Shown: positions 32,431 through 41,502 of the stretch, in pieces
Numbering within the stretch: the first letter of the stretch is position 1
How the letters are laid out: the number at the start of each line of letters is the position of its first letter
DNA from: Phaeodactylibacter xiamenensis
Lineage (GTDB): Bacteria; Bacteroidota; Bacteroidia; Chitinophagales; Saprospiraceae
Direction of reading: 5' to 3'
Length of the DNA stretch: 64,000 nt
NCBI RefSeq assembly: GCF_000759025.1
Contig: NZ_JPOS01000079.1
Coordinates: 228,488-292,487, forward strand
Program-made: the position numbers and the translations under genes
The notes under the pieces: model-generated
What the model saw: only the letters and a program-made list of their open reading frames with translations
The model's database searches: none
What the model was told of the DNA's origin: nothing

Positions 32431-32486
32431 AATTTTCCGGCGCTTTTTTCTAGGTGCTGGGCGCTTATAAAGTTTACGTCTATTAC

Positions 32487-32523
32487 TCAGGGCTCAGGCT
32501 TTCCGTCTGGGTCCTGACTTTTT
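32487..32523 (+). terminator. Intrinsic terminator after SusC/SusD
   Basis: TCAGGGCTCAGG (32487-32498) pairs along its full length with TCTGGGTCCTGA (32506-32517), with three G-U pairs and a seven-base loop, followed by six T. It ends the SusCD transcript. Confidence 0.85.
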
Positions 32524-32560
32524 TATATTTACTTTTTGATCTTATTCAATTGAATGCAAG

Positions 32561-33010
32561 ATGAGTTGTGCAAGGTTTTTTGTTGTCTTTGCTATGGTCT
32601 TGATTTGTTATAGCTGCGCCTCTGATCCGGAAGAATTATTATTGGGTACCTGGCAAGTAGACTCGGTTTATTCTTATTACAATGGATTTGATATTTGGGA
32701 GTACGAGAAGGGGATGGATTGGGCGGATTATGAATATACGCCAGATGGCAAAATGAAAGAAATTAAATTTGGAACCTTTCGGGCTTATCGCTATCGTTTA
32801 TCAGGGGATAGTTTGTTTTGGATATCTGAAAGCGAGTCTAAGGCAGGTTGGTTTGAAATCATAGACTTACGCCCAGATTACCTGGTGTTGAAAAGAGATA
32901 AAGCGCCACTGTTTGAGGGGAAATCGCAGGAGCGGTATGAAATTCGTTTTTTTTCACGAATAGATGCCGAAGGGAAAGTAAATACACTCTCGAAAGATCA
33001 AAATAACTAA
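32561..33010 (+). CDS. Lipocalin-like lipoprotein (149 aa)
   Basis: A lipoprotein signal peptide with a Cys-Ala cleavage site (CYSCASDPEE) is followed by LLLGTWQVDSVYS, the start of many small lipocalin-like lipoproteins of Bacteroidota. The rest reads as short beta strands. It lies two bases before the next gene. A binding role for a hydrophobic or headgroup ligand is a guess. Confidence 0.6.
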   Translation: MSCARFFVVFAMVLICYSCASDPEELLLGTWQVDSVYSYYNGFDIWEYEKGMDWADYEYTPDGKMKEIKFGTFRAYRYRLSGDSLFWISESESKAGWFEIIDLRPDYLVLKRDKAPLFEGKSQERYEIRFFSRIDAEGKVNTLSKDQNN

Positions 33011-33012
33011 CC

Positions 33013-34146
33013 ATGAAGGTAGTTTGGAATATACTTCTACTTCTTTTTGGGTATTTAGCCATTGTCGCCCAAAACTTAGTGCCCAATCCAAGCTTTGAGG
33101 CTTACCTCCAGTGCCCACCTTATCCCGGGCAGATCCATTTGGCAGAAGCATGGGATGCTCCCAACCACCAAACCACCGATTTTTTCCATGGATGTGCGCC
33201 TCTCTCAACTGGTGCTGGCGTACCTGCTAACCTGGTGGGAGAACAAGTGCCTCATAGCGGAGATGGATATGCGGGCTTGCGTACCTGGGTCCCCGTAATT
33301 GACGGTAACCCACCTTACCGGGAGTATCTTTCTGTTGCTCTGGTCCGCCCCCTGCAGGCAGGTCGGGATTATCTATTCCGCTGTTGGATCAGCGTGGCTG
33401 AGGCTTCTAGCCACTTTTCTGATGGTGTTGGCTTTCTGCTCACAGAAGCCCCCTTGCAAAATCAGGCGATTTATACTCAGGAGCCACAATTACGATTTAT
33501 ACCTGGCGTACCACTGGAAGAACAGCAAGATTGGGTATCTTTTTCCGCTGTTTACAAATCGAAGGGTGGGGAACGATATTTAACTATTGGCAACTTCCAA
33601 ATAGATACTGAACGTTTATTGCTTAAAGATAACGAGCAATCGCCAACCGTTTACTATTACATCGATGATGTCAGCATAACCCCTTGTCGATTACCGGAAA
33701 GATTGGAGTCATACGTTGATACCTTTGTCTGCCAAGACGAAGCAATCTTGGTTGCTGGGCAACATGGTGCACTTTCCTACCTGTGGTCAGATAGCAGAAC
33801 TGTTCGCGAACGTTGGGTAGAACAGCCTGGCGAATATAGCCTGATTACTGATTGGGGGTGTTATCAAACGACTACCCGGTTTAATGTACAGGGAATTGAT
33901 TGCGGTTGTGACCTAAGTTGGTCAAATCCTTTTGGGCCTGATGGACAATTGAACTTACCACTTCGATTGCTGAGCCTTGAGCTTAATTTATATGATGCAG
34001 CTGGTCGGTTAGTTGGTCGATATGATGAGTCGAGTTGGGTACAATTGAGGGATTGGTATACTTCAGGTATTTATTTTTGGAAAGCTCGCCTTGATTGTGG
34101 GATGGAGGTTCGTCATCGAGTCGGAAAAGTAGTTCTGGTAAAATAA
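33013..34146 (+). CDS. Secreted surface protein with C-terminal sorting-like domain (377 aa)
   Basis: After a signal peptide (ending VAQ), the sequence LVPNPSFEAYLQCPPY is the usual start of a family of secreted Bacteroidota proteins that carry a carbohydrate-binding-like jelly roll (about 25-225). An Ig-like stretch (about 235-300) follows, and the last ~75 residues (LNLYDAAGRLVGRYDES, SGIYFWKARL) resemble a type IX secretion sorting domain. It is probably on the cell surface. It is translated together with the lipoprotein gene upstream. Confidence 0.7.
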   Translation: MKVVWNILLLLFGYLAIVAQNLVPNPSFEAYLQCPPYPGQIHLAEAWDAPNHQTTDFFHGCAPLSTGAGVPANLVGEQVPHSGDGYAGLRTWVPVIDGNPPYREYLSVALVRPLQAGRDYLFRCWISVAEASSHFSDGVGFLLTEAPLQNQAIYTQEPQLRFIPGVPLEEQQDWVSFSAVYKSKGGERYLTIGNFQIDTERLLLKDNEQSPTVYYYIDDVSITPCRLPERLESYVDTFVCQDEAILVAGQHGALSYLWSDSRTVRERWVEQPGEYSLITDWGCYQTTTRFNVQGIDCGCDLSWSNPFGPDGQLNLPLRLLSLELNLYDAAGRLVGRYDESSWVQLRDWYTSGIYFWKARLDCGMEVRHRVGKVVLVK

Positions 34147-34179
34147 AAAGAGCCGCTTATTCAATTGAATAGGCGGCTC
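34143..34179 (-). terminator. Terminator between convergent genes
   Basis: GAGCCGCTTATTCAA pairs with TTGAATAGGCGGCTC over 15 base pairs. Read on the minus strand it is followed by TTTTTATTTT, so it ends the ASPIC/UnbV gene and probably also slows transcripts arriving from the left. Confidence 0.85.
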
Positions 34180-34206
34180 GAAAAGTAGTGTATGAAAATG
34201 GAGTTT

Positions 34207-37200
34207 TTAATCTTCAGAAAGAGAATCATTAAAATGATATGCGCTAATTTGTCCATTATTCTCACCGCTGACCATCAGTAATCCTCCCTTAGCATAGTTT
34301 AGGATAATCAATGACTTTTGGTCACCTGGCAGATAGAGCCCGCTTTCCGCAATTTCACATGCTTGGTAACCTGTTTCTGTTTTTACCAGCAAAAGGCCGT
34401 TTAGGGAATCGTATCGACCTGTATTGGTTTCTGTGGCAAAATCGTTCCCTGCAAGTATTAAGTCCAAGTTGCCATCATGATTTGCATCGCTGGTAGCAAT
34501 AGCGTGAATAGGTGCAAATTGCGCTTCTATTGGTAGCTCGTGCAGCAAAAATCCGGATTCCGTATTTTCCACCCACACGCTGGCAAAAGTCTCAATGGAA
34601 GTAGTTTTTGCCTTGTGGTTAGGAAATACGTCTTCCCAATCTGCCTCTGCATAACTTTTGTAATCGGGGTATTGCTTGCGAAGGGGAAGTAGCCAGGCCC
34701 TCAAATCATCACGGAAATGAACGGGTACTTCACGTTCCTTCAAGAAAAAAGTCATTATGGCATCGTCTCGGCTATTACCATCAAAATCAGCAATTTGTAA
34801 ACTGAGCGGTTTCTCAGGAGTGGAGTGGTATGGATTATTCAAGCCTAGGTTTCCACCTGCAAAATCCAAATCTCCATCTGAATCAAGGTCGGCAACGCAT
34901 AGCGTATTCCACCAACCAATTGAATGAGGAAGGGCTTGCAGTTCAAAGCCACTCGCTTTATTCCATGCTATGGTTAGAGGCATCCATTCTCCTGCTAAGA
35001 GCAAGTCAGGTCGATTGTCCTGATTGAAATCTGCCCAGTGTACATCGGTCACACGTCCTATGTTTTGAAGGACAGCTGCATTAACCGCTGTGACATCCTT
35101 GAAGTACCCATTTTGGTTTTCTAAAAGGTAGCTGGTTGGAATGTTTGCGTAATTGCCCGGGTCAATTCGTCCGCCTACAAAAAGATCGAGGTCTCCATCT
35201 CCGTCATAATCAGCGGCCGCTACCGCACTGGTACTGGTGCGCAGGTTTGGGAGTGCTGATTCTGCATGTGTGAATTGGCCCTTGCCATCATTGAAGTACA
35301 AACGGTCTTGATAGTAAGGTGAACCAACGTTAAATTCACTCCCTCCGCTGCAAACGTAAATGTCAAGGTCTCCATCCTGGTCAGCATCAAAAAAAACACT
35401 GCCAATGTCTTCTTCATAGTGAGGCCCCTGAGTGCTGAGGGGTTGGTGATGAAAACGCCCGTCCGACTGTTGGAAAAAAACCTGCCCGGCTTGTTTGAAT
35501 GCACCGCCCACGAAAAAATCTTCCAGACCGTCCCCGTTCAGATCCCCCATACTCATTTTTGGCCCTTGTTGAGAATGCTTATGGGGTAGTAATGGCTGTA
35601 CTTTAAAGTCTGCATAATGCGCCTCTATGTGCTGGTAGTCCAGACCAATAGGTGCTGTTACTTTCTCTAAAAGGGGCTTTGTTAATTTGGTGCCTTTTTT
35701 AGGTAGGCGTGGTTGAGCAGCCTCTGACTTGGTGATTTTTAACCGCTGATTTGCAGTTGTTTTTCCAATCTGTTGTACACGGCCATCTGGCCAGACGATA
35801 TGTAAAGAATCTACCTCTTTGTGGCTGCCAAGTCCGAAGTGTAATAGGGGCTCAATAGAAGACTGATAACCCCGATAAGGAACAAGTTCCTGAAACTGTT
35901 GCTGCCCATTGGTGTATATCCATACTTTCGCACCAATGGAGAGTGACATTGGCTGTAGCGTAAGTTGTAAATAGTTTTGATTGGTAGTGGTGTTTTCGTA
36001 CACCATCGCCGGAGCCTGGGTATTGTTAACGATGTAGTCCAGGTCCCCATCGGCATCAAGATCAGCCAAAGCTGCACCGTGGGAATAACTGGCATCTGTA
36101 AAGCCCCACTTAGTGGATACTTCCTCGAAGGTTAGGTCGGCCCGGTTTCGGAATGCGAAATTTGCCAAGTGAGCTCCATCTAGTGACTGTAGCGCCTCGA
36201 GGAAGGTTGCTCGCATATCTGAGCCGTACTGCCCTTTGGTGAGTTGGTTCATTTTGTAGGCTGAGAAATCCATGTTGGTAATGTCCCGCGGGTAGCCGTT
36301 GGTGATTAGTAAGTCCTTCCAGCCATCATTATCGATGTCGGCTAGCAGGGGGCTCCAGCTCCAATCCGTACTATGGATACCTGCCAGCTGGCCAATTTCA
36401 CTAAATGCCAAATCGCCATTACTGGTCATCCCTTGATTCAGCTGAAGTGTGTTTCGCATATATTGTGGTGTGTAGCCTGTAATCAGTTCGGAGCGAAAAC
36501 GATCGTAATTTATGGAGCCAATCATGAGTTTCCGGCGTAAATTATCCGGGGGGAGCATATCAAGTGCGATGATATCAGGACGGGCGTCATTATTGTAATC
36601 GGCTACATCATTGCCCATAGCAGAATAACTCGTATGACGGAAATAATCTGCGGCCTGGTCTTTGAAGGTGCCATCCTGTTGATTGATATAGAGGAGGTCA
36701 TTGGAAAGGTAGTCATTGGATACATAAACATCCAGCCAGCCATCTTGATTGATGTCGGTGATACTGACGCCCAGGCCATAGCCTTCTTTAAGAATGCCTG
36801 CTTCAGCTGAGATATCTGTAAAGATCCCATTATCGTTGCGGTAGAGCCGGTCCGTATTAGGAGATTCCCCTTTGGTTTTCTTTTTACGAATCACATTCGG
36901 GCCAACCTCTTCGGTTATATTGGTGAGCAGGTAGAGGTCCAAATCACCATCTCTGTCGTAATCGAAGAAGGCAGCTTGCGTAGTATGCCCTGTATCAGCT
37001 ATACCAAGTTTCGCTGCACTTTCTGTGAAGGTGCCGTCTCTATTATTAAGGTAACAAAGGTTAGCCCTGCGTTCTGGCTCGTATGGCCCGGCACAGCTGA
37101 TATAAAGGTCTATCCAGCCATCCGAGTTAATGTCTGCCATAGCGATGCCCGTTGTCCAACGGCCCTGGGTATTTATTCCTGCGTCTTCGGTAATGTCCTC

Positions 37201-37494
37201 GAATTGTAAATTGCCAAGGTTGAGGTAAAGCTTCGCCTGGCTCATATTAGCAGTAAATAAAAGATCAGGTAGCCCGTCATTGTCGATGTCGCCTGCGCCC
37301 ACGCCCGCCCCGTTGTAGAAGTACTCAAAGGTAATGATGTTGAGTTCTTCCGATTCTGTTAGGTTATTTTCAAACATTATCCCGGTTTGTCCGGGAGTGC
37401 GCGCCCGAAATAAACGGGGAGGATCTTCTGATGAGCAACTGGAGAACAAAAGCCATAGCCAGGCAGCTAGAGTGAAAATTCTTGATATTGGCAT
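34207..37494 (-). CDS. VCBS/FG-GAP repeat lipoprotein with ASPIC/UnbV domain (1095 aa)
   Basis: A lipoprotein signal peptide (LLFSSCSSED) is followed by many calcium-binding FG-GAP/VCBS repeats (D-x-D-x-D-G patterns such as DIDNDGLPDLLF, DYDRDGDLDLYL) in two blocks (about 45-480 and 625-1000), with an ASPIC/UnbV domain between them (about 515-580; GAKVWIY, PYRGYQSS, WPDGRVQQI). Such proteins are common next to SusC/SusD genes and are surface exposed, but their role is not known. It is transcribed towards the SusCD side and ends at a strong terminator. Confidence 0.88.
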   Translation of the reverse strand: MPISRIFTLAAWLWLLFSSCSSEDPPRLFRARTPGQTGIMFENNLTESEELNIITFEYFYNGAGVGAGDIDNDGLPDLLFTANMSQAKLYLNLGNLQFEDITEDAGINTQGRWTTGIAMADINSDGWIDLYISCAGPYEPERRANLCYLNNRDGTFTESAAKLGIADTGHTTQAAFFDYDRDGDLDLYLLTNITEEVGPNVIRKKKTKGESPNTDRLYRNDNGIFTDISAEAGILKEGYGLGVSITDINQDGWLDVYVSNDYLSNDLLYINQQDGTFKDQAADYFRHTSYSAMGNDVADYNNDARPDIIALDMLPPDNLRRKLMIGSINYDRFRSELITGYTPQYMRNTLQLNQGMTSNGDLAFSEIGQLAGIHSTDWSWSPLLADIDNDGWKDLLITNGYPRDITNMDFSAYKMNQLTKGQYGSDMRATFLEALQSLDGAHLANFAFRNRADLTFEEVSTKWGFTDASYSHGAALADLDADGDLDYIVNNTQAPAMVYENTTTNQNYLQLTLQPMSLSIGAKVWIYTNGQQQFQELVPYRGYQSSIEPLLHFGLGSHKEVDSLHIVWPDGRVQQIGKTTANQRLKITKSEAAQPRLPKKGTKLTKPLLEKVTAPIGLDYQHIEAHYADFKVQPLLPHKHSQQGPKMSMGDLNGDGLEDFFVGGAFKQAGQVFFQQSDGRFHHQPLSTQGPHYEEDIGSVFFDADQDGDLDIYVCSGGSEFNVGSPYYQDRLYFNDGKGQFTHAESALPNLRTSTSAVAAADYDGDGDLDLFVGGRIDPGNYANIPTSYLLENQNGYFKDVTAVNAAVLQNIGRVTDVHWADFNQDNRPDLLLAGEWMPLTIAWNKASGFELQALPHSIGWWNTLCVADLDSDGDLDFAGGNLGLNNPYHSTPEKPLSLQIADFDGNSRDDAIMTFFLKEREVPVHFRDDLRAWLLPLRKQYPDYKSYAEADWEDVFPNHKAKTTSIETFASVWVENTESGFLLHELPIEAQFAPIHAIATSDANHDGNLDLILAGNDFATETNTGRYDSLNGLLLVKTETGYQACEIAESGLYLPGDQKSLIILNYAKGGLLMVSGENNGQISAYHFNDSLSED

Positions 37495-37706
37495 GTTTCA
37501 GAATTGAAAAAATGCGAATTTTCATCAAAGATAAATCCAAGGTGTTAAGTGGGTGTTAATTAGACAGAAAAATAGACTGGAAGGGATTTCTTTTTATAAA
37601 AGTTTGTAAGACAGATTTTTGTAGATCTTTTTGCTTCAGCTGTTGAACGGTCTTGTAAAATCAAGTTTAAGGTTTTTCGTTCTTTACTATCAACCTTGGA
37701 AAGTAA

Positions 37707-37725
37707 AAAGTAAAAATTTTACTTT
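37707..37725. promoter_or_regulatory. Palindrome 15 bases before the phosphatase operon
   Basis: AAAGTAAAA and TTTTACTTT form a perfect inverted repeat with one central base; half of it is repeated just upstream (AAAGTAAAA at 37699-37707). TACTTTTA (37720-37727) could be a -7 box. It may be an operator for the three phosphatase genes. Confidence 0.35.
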
Positions 37726-37740
37726 TATGAAAAAATAGCC

Positions 37741-39729
37741 ATGAAACGCTTTTTCATCCCTTTATTCTTGTTTTGCTGCAACTTCATGGCAGCGCAAGAG
37801 GATTTTCAATATAAACTATCTACCGATTCCTTACCTTGGACAGGTAGACCATTCGATAATGCCCCGGAGCAATTTCAGTTTGCAGTGGTGAGTGATCGAA
37901 CCGGAGGTCACCGAGCCGGTGTTTTTGGTGATGCGATGCAAAAGCTGAATTTATTGCACCCTGAGTTTGTAATGAGTGTAGGCGATCTTGTAGAGGGCTA
38001 CACCAAAGATACAACCATCCTGAATAGTCAATGGTCGGAATTCGACAGTATTCTGTCAAGGTTAAATATGCGGTTCTTTGCGCTGCCTGGTAATCACGAT
38101 ATTTCAAATGATGTCATGCGGGATCGCTGGCTGAGCCGTTATGGCGCTTCCTATTATCATTTCCGATATAAGGACGTATTGTTTCTCGCTTTTGACTCTA
38201 ATGATGGAGATGGGGTTATGTTTAGCCGGGACCAACTCGACTACTTCAAGCATGTCATTGCTGAGGAAGAGGATGTACGTTGGACTTTGATCTTTATGCA
38301 TCACCCCATTTGGAATTACAGGGAGTTTAATGGTTTTGATGAAATAGAAGCAGCGCTCAAAGACCGGCCATACACTGTTTTTGCCGGGCACACTCACCGC
38401 TATTTCAAGAGTCAGCGGCATGGGCGCAATTACTACGTGCTTTCTACCACTGGAGGGGGCAGCAAATTGCGTAGTCCAAGAGTTGGCGAGTTTGATCATG
38501 TGACATGGGTGACGATGACTCCGCAGGGTCCGGAGTTGGTGCATTTGCAGTTAAGCGGGATCATTGATGAAGATGTACTGAACGAGCAGACTGCGCCTAT
38601 TGCTTTAGCCCTTCACAATGCGACTCAAATTGAACAAATGATGTTGCGAAAATCACCTGCAGAGGGTATTGTCTACCTCCGCATCGCTAATACATTGGAT
38701 GGGGAGGCTACCAAAGAATCGAGTGGGTTGTTTTATGGGGGAGAAGACAGTAGTTCAGGAGCGGTTCAGAACAAAACACTGCGTTTTGAAGGGCGCTTTT
38801 ATCATAACCACCACCTTTCACCCGAACAAGATGGTTTAAGTTTACAAATACCGCCGGATTCCACAGTGCAGATTGCTATCCCTGTAAGAATTGAAGGAGC
38901 AGTATCGCTAAAGGATATAGATCCGTTGGAACTGGACTGGACTCTGGGCTTCGAAAGTGATGAACCTTTTACCCCAGCTTTTGAGCTTTCAGGGATTTTG
39001 GATATTCGTCCGGAAAACGAGCCGGCGCAACTCAGCTTTACACCTATGGATGTCTTCCTGGAGACGCACGAGGTGGAGCTTTCCAGCCCATTTGAAAAAT
39101 TACAAATCCGGTACACTTTAGACGGAAGCAAGCCTGACGCAGACTCGCCTCTTTACTCTGCCCCAATTAGAATGCAGGAGACCACAACAATCAAAGCCTG
39201 CTACTTCGATGCAGAGGGGGTAGCCAGGAGCGGGGTAGCCGCGCGCGAATATCGGAAGGTGGTTCCTGAGCCTGCTGTAAAAATTAAAAAGCGGGCGTTA
39301 GCAGCTGGCTTACGGTATGCCTACTACGAGGGGGACTTCACTGCAAAATTACCAGATTTCAACACCTTGCAGCCCAAGCGTACCGGAATTGCGCTATACA
39401 GCCACCCTGACTCGCTAGAACGCAGGATGGACCATTTTGCGCTCTCCTTTGAAGGTTACATTGAGGTGCCTCAGGATGGCATTTACACCTTTTATACCCG
39501 CTCTGACGACGGAAGTCAGTTGTTTGTTCACGACAAGCTGGTTGTGGATAATAATGGTTCCCACAGCGCACAGGTGCGCCGGGGGAATATTGCCTTGCAA
39601 AAGGGGCTTCACCCAATACGGGTGGCATACTTCGAGGATTTCCTGGGAGAAACTCTTGAAATTGGATTCGAAGGAGCAGGATTGGATCGCCGTCGGGTAC
39701 CATTTGCTACGCTATTCCACGAAAAATAG
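37741..39729 (+). CDS. Secreted calcineurin-like phosphoesterase with CHB_HEX and PA14 tail
   Basis: The 662-aa product has a signal peptide (ending MAAQE), a metallophosphoesterase domain (about 40-285) with MSVGDLVEGY, LPGNHDIS, MHHPIW and FAGHTHRY, the metal-binding motifs of the calcineurin fold. The first motif is SDRTGG, a variant usual for this subgroup. It then has a CHB_HEX_C-like domain (about 450-505; IRYTLDGSKPDADS) and a PA14 domain (about 520-655; FEGYIEVPQDGIYTFYTRSD). The tail should bind sugars, placing the phosphatase on a glycan at the surface. It is three bases before the next gene in a three-phosphatase operon. Confidence 0.9.
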   Translation: MKRFFIPLFLFCCNFMAAQEDFQYKLSTDSLPWTGRPFDNAPEQFQFAVVSDRTGGHRAGVFGDAMQKLNLLHPEFVMSVGDLVEGYTKDTTILNSQWSEFDSILSRLNMRFFALPGNHDISNDVMRDRWLSRYGASYYHFRYKDVLFLAFDSNDGDGVMFSRDQLDYFKHVIAEEEDVRWTLIFMHHPIWNYREFNGFDEIEAALKDRPYTVFAGHTHRYFKSQRHGRNYYVLSTTGGGSKLRSPRVGEFDHVTWVTMTPQGPELVHLQLSGIIDEDVLNEQTAPIALALHNATQIEQMMLRKSPAEGIVYLRIANTLDGEATKESSGLFYGGEDSSSGAVQNKTLRFEGRFYHNHHLSPEQDGLSLQIPPDSTVQIAIPVRIEGAVSLKDIDPLELDWTLGFESDEPFTPAFELSGILDIRPENEPAQLSFTPMDVFLETHEVELSSPFEKLQIRYTLDGSKPDADSPLYSAPIRMQETTTIKACYFDAEGVARSGVAAREYRKVVPEPAVKIKKRALAAGLRYAYYEGDFTAKLPDFNTLQPKRTGIALYSHPDSLERRMDHFALSFEGYIEVPQDGIYTFYTRSDDGSQLFVHDKLVVDNNGSHSAQVRRGNIALQKGLHPIRVAYFEDFLGETLEIGFEGAGLDRRRVPFATLFHEK

Positions 39730-39732
39730 CCT

Positions 39733-41499
39733 ATGCGCCATCTAATACTGACCATTTTGCTGGGTTTTTCCTCTTGGGCTTTAGCTCAGCGAGTTGCCTT
39801 TGAGCCTGATACACTATCTGCGTTGAACCCCTGGACAGATCAGGAATTTGCACAACCCGATGATTCATTTCAGTTTGCCGTAATTGGTGATTTAACAGGT
39901 GGGTATCGAAGTGGTGTTTTTCCCGTCGCAGTGGATAAAGCAAATGCCGTTTCTCCTGACTTTGTAATTAGTGTAGGGGACTTGATTGAGGGGTATACAA
40001 AGGATACTGCACAGATTCAACGTTGGTGGAATCAGTTTGACAAATGGGTGGGGAAATTAGCAATGCCTTTTTTTTATGTTCCGGGGAATCATGATTTGTC
40101 AAATGCATTAATGACCAGGCTGTGGGAAGAGCGCTATGGCAGGACTTACTATCATTTCATTTACCGAAACATCCTGTTTTTGGTACTAAACACTGAAGAC
40201 GGTGCGCCTTCACGTATTAGTGCAGAACAAGCAGATTATTTTGAGAGTGTATTGAGTCAGCACTCTGATGTAGATTGGACCTTATTGTTTTTCCATAAAC
40301 CATTATGGCAGGAAGGAGAACCTGGTTTTTCGAGGATCGAGACTGCGCTTAAGGACCGATCCTACACGGTCTTTGCAGGACACACTCACAGGTATCTCAA
40401 GCAGCAGCGCAAAGGAAGAGACTACTATATCCTGGGTACCACAGGAGGGGGAAGCGAGCTTAAAGGAGCGGAATTTGGACAATTGGATCACTTCGCTTGG
40501 GTAACTATGCGGAAAGAGGGCCCGCAGGTTGCCAATTTAACACTTGAAGGTATCCTACATGATAGTTTAGTGACCGACGAAACAGCTCCACTAGTCGATT
40601 GTGTGCTAAAGAGCAGTACCATTAACTATGATGCAATAGTTGAAACTCAGGCAAGTCAGGAATGGGTTACCAATTTGCGATTCCGAAACTACTGTGGTCA
40701 ACCCTTGAGGATAAAAGGACGCCTATTCGGCCATTCACAACTAGAACCAGACTGGGTAAGAATAGATACTATAATTGAAGCTTATGGATTTTTGGAAAAA
40801 GCTTTGCATTTGTCTACAGATCAAATCCTTTGGGGAAGCAAGCTGGAACCCATTGAGCTGGATTGGTCAGTAGAGACTTTAGAAGGGGCCTTCAGGCAAA
40901 GTTTTGTGGAGTCCATAACAATAGCTAATGCTAATTATTGCGAAAAACCTCCTTCAGATCTGGTTATAGATGGGCGCTGGGAAGAGTGGGGGAGAGCCGT
41001 TTATCAAGCACCCGCAAAGCTGGAATACTACCGATCAGCATGGCAGGGTATCGAAGACTGCGGCTTGTCTGTAAGGGTGGCAGCTAATGAAAATAACTTG
41101 TTTTTAGCACTGAAAGTACAGGATGATAATGTCTTTTATACACCATACCGTCATAGCTGGGAACAGGAAGGGGCTTTGTTAGAAATAAAATTGCCAAATC
41201 AGCTTAGTATCCGTCTAGGTTTTAGTCCAATGGATTCCCTGCTCATTGATGTAAATGATAATTGGCCAAGAGAGGGAGAACTAAAAGCAACTAGAAGCAA
41301 AAATGGCTTTGCAGCAGAATTAAGCTTGCCTATTTCTCACCTCGAGCAGTTGAATGCTGCTCCGCTAGACCAGTTTCAATTGCAATGGACCGTTTATGAC
41401 CATGACCATTTAGAAGACCAATACAAAGGGACGAAAGCGTTATGGCAAAATCCTTTTCCCGGAAGCGGAACTTTTTTTCTGCAAAAAACTAAACATTAA
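39733..41499 (+). CDS. Secreted calcineurin-like phosphoesterase with CBM9-like tail
   Basis: The 588-aa product has a signal peptide (ending ALAQ), a metallophosphoesterase domain (about 35-285) with ISVGDLIEGY, VPGNHDLS, FFHKPLW and FAGHTHRY, closely related to the upstream gene, a linker and a C-terminal DOMON/CBM9-like sugar-binding domain (about 400-585; IDGRWEEWGRA, ALKVQDDNVF). It lies three bases from each neighbour. The two enzymes are paralogues that have swapped their binding tail. Substrate unknown; phosphomono- or diesters on a glycan are inferred. Confidence 0.88.
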   Translation: MRHLILTILLGFSSWALAQRVAFEPDTLSALNPWTDQEFAQPDDSFQFAVIGDLTGGYRSGVFPVAVDKANAVSPDFVISVGDLIEGYTKDTAQIQRWWNQFDKWVGKLAMPFFYVPGNHDLSNALMTRLWEERYGRTYYHFIYRNILFLVLNTEDGAPSRISAEQADYFESVLSQHSDVDWTLLFFHKPLWQEGEPGFSRIETALKDRSYTVFAGHTHRYLKQQRKGRDYYILGTTGGGSELKGAEFGQLDHFAWVTMRKEGPQVANLTLEGILHDSLVTDETAPLVDCVLKSSTINYDAIVETQASQEWVTNLRFRNYCGQPLRIKGRLFGHSQLEPDWVRIDTIIEAYGFLEKALHLSTDQILWGSKLEPIELDWSVETLEGAFRQSFVESITIANANYCEKPPSDLVIDGRWEEWGRAVYQAPAKLEYYRSAWQGIEDCGLSVRVAANENNLFLALKVQDDNVFYTPYRHSWEQEGALLEIKLPNQLSIRLGFSPMDSLLIDVNDNWPREGELKATRSKNGFAAELSLPISHLEQLNAAPLDQFQLQWTVYDHDHLEDQYKGTKALWQNPFPGSGTFFLQKTKH

Positions 41500-41502
41500 T
41501 TT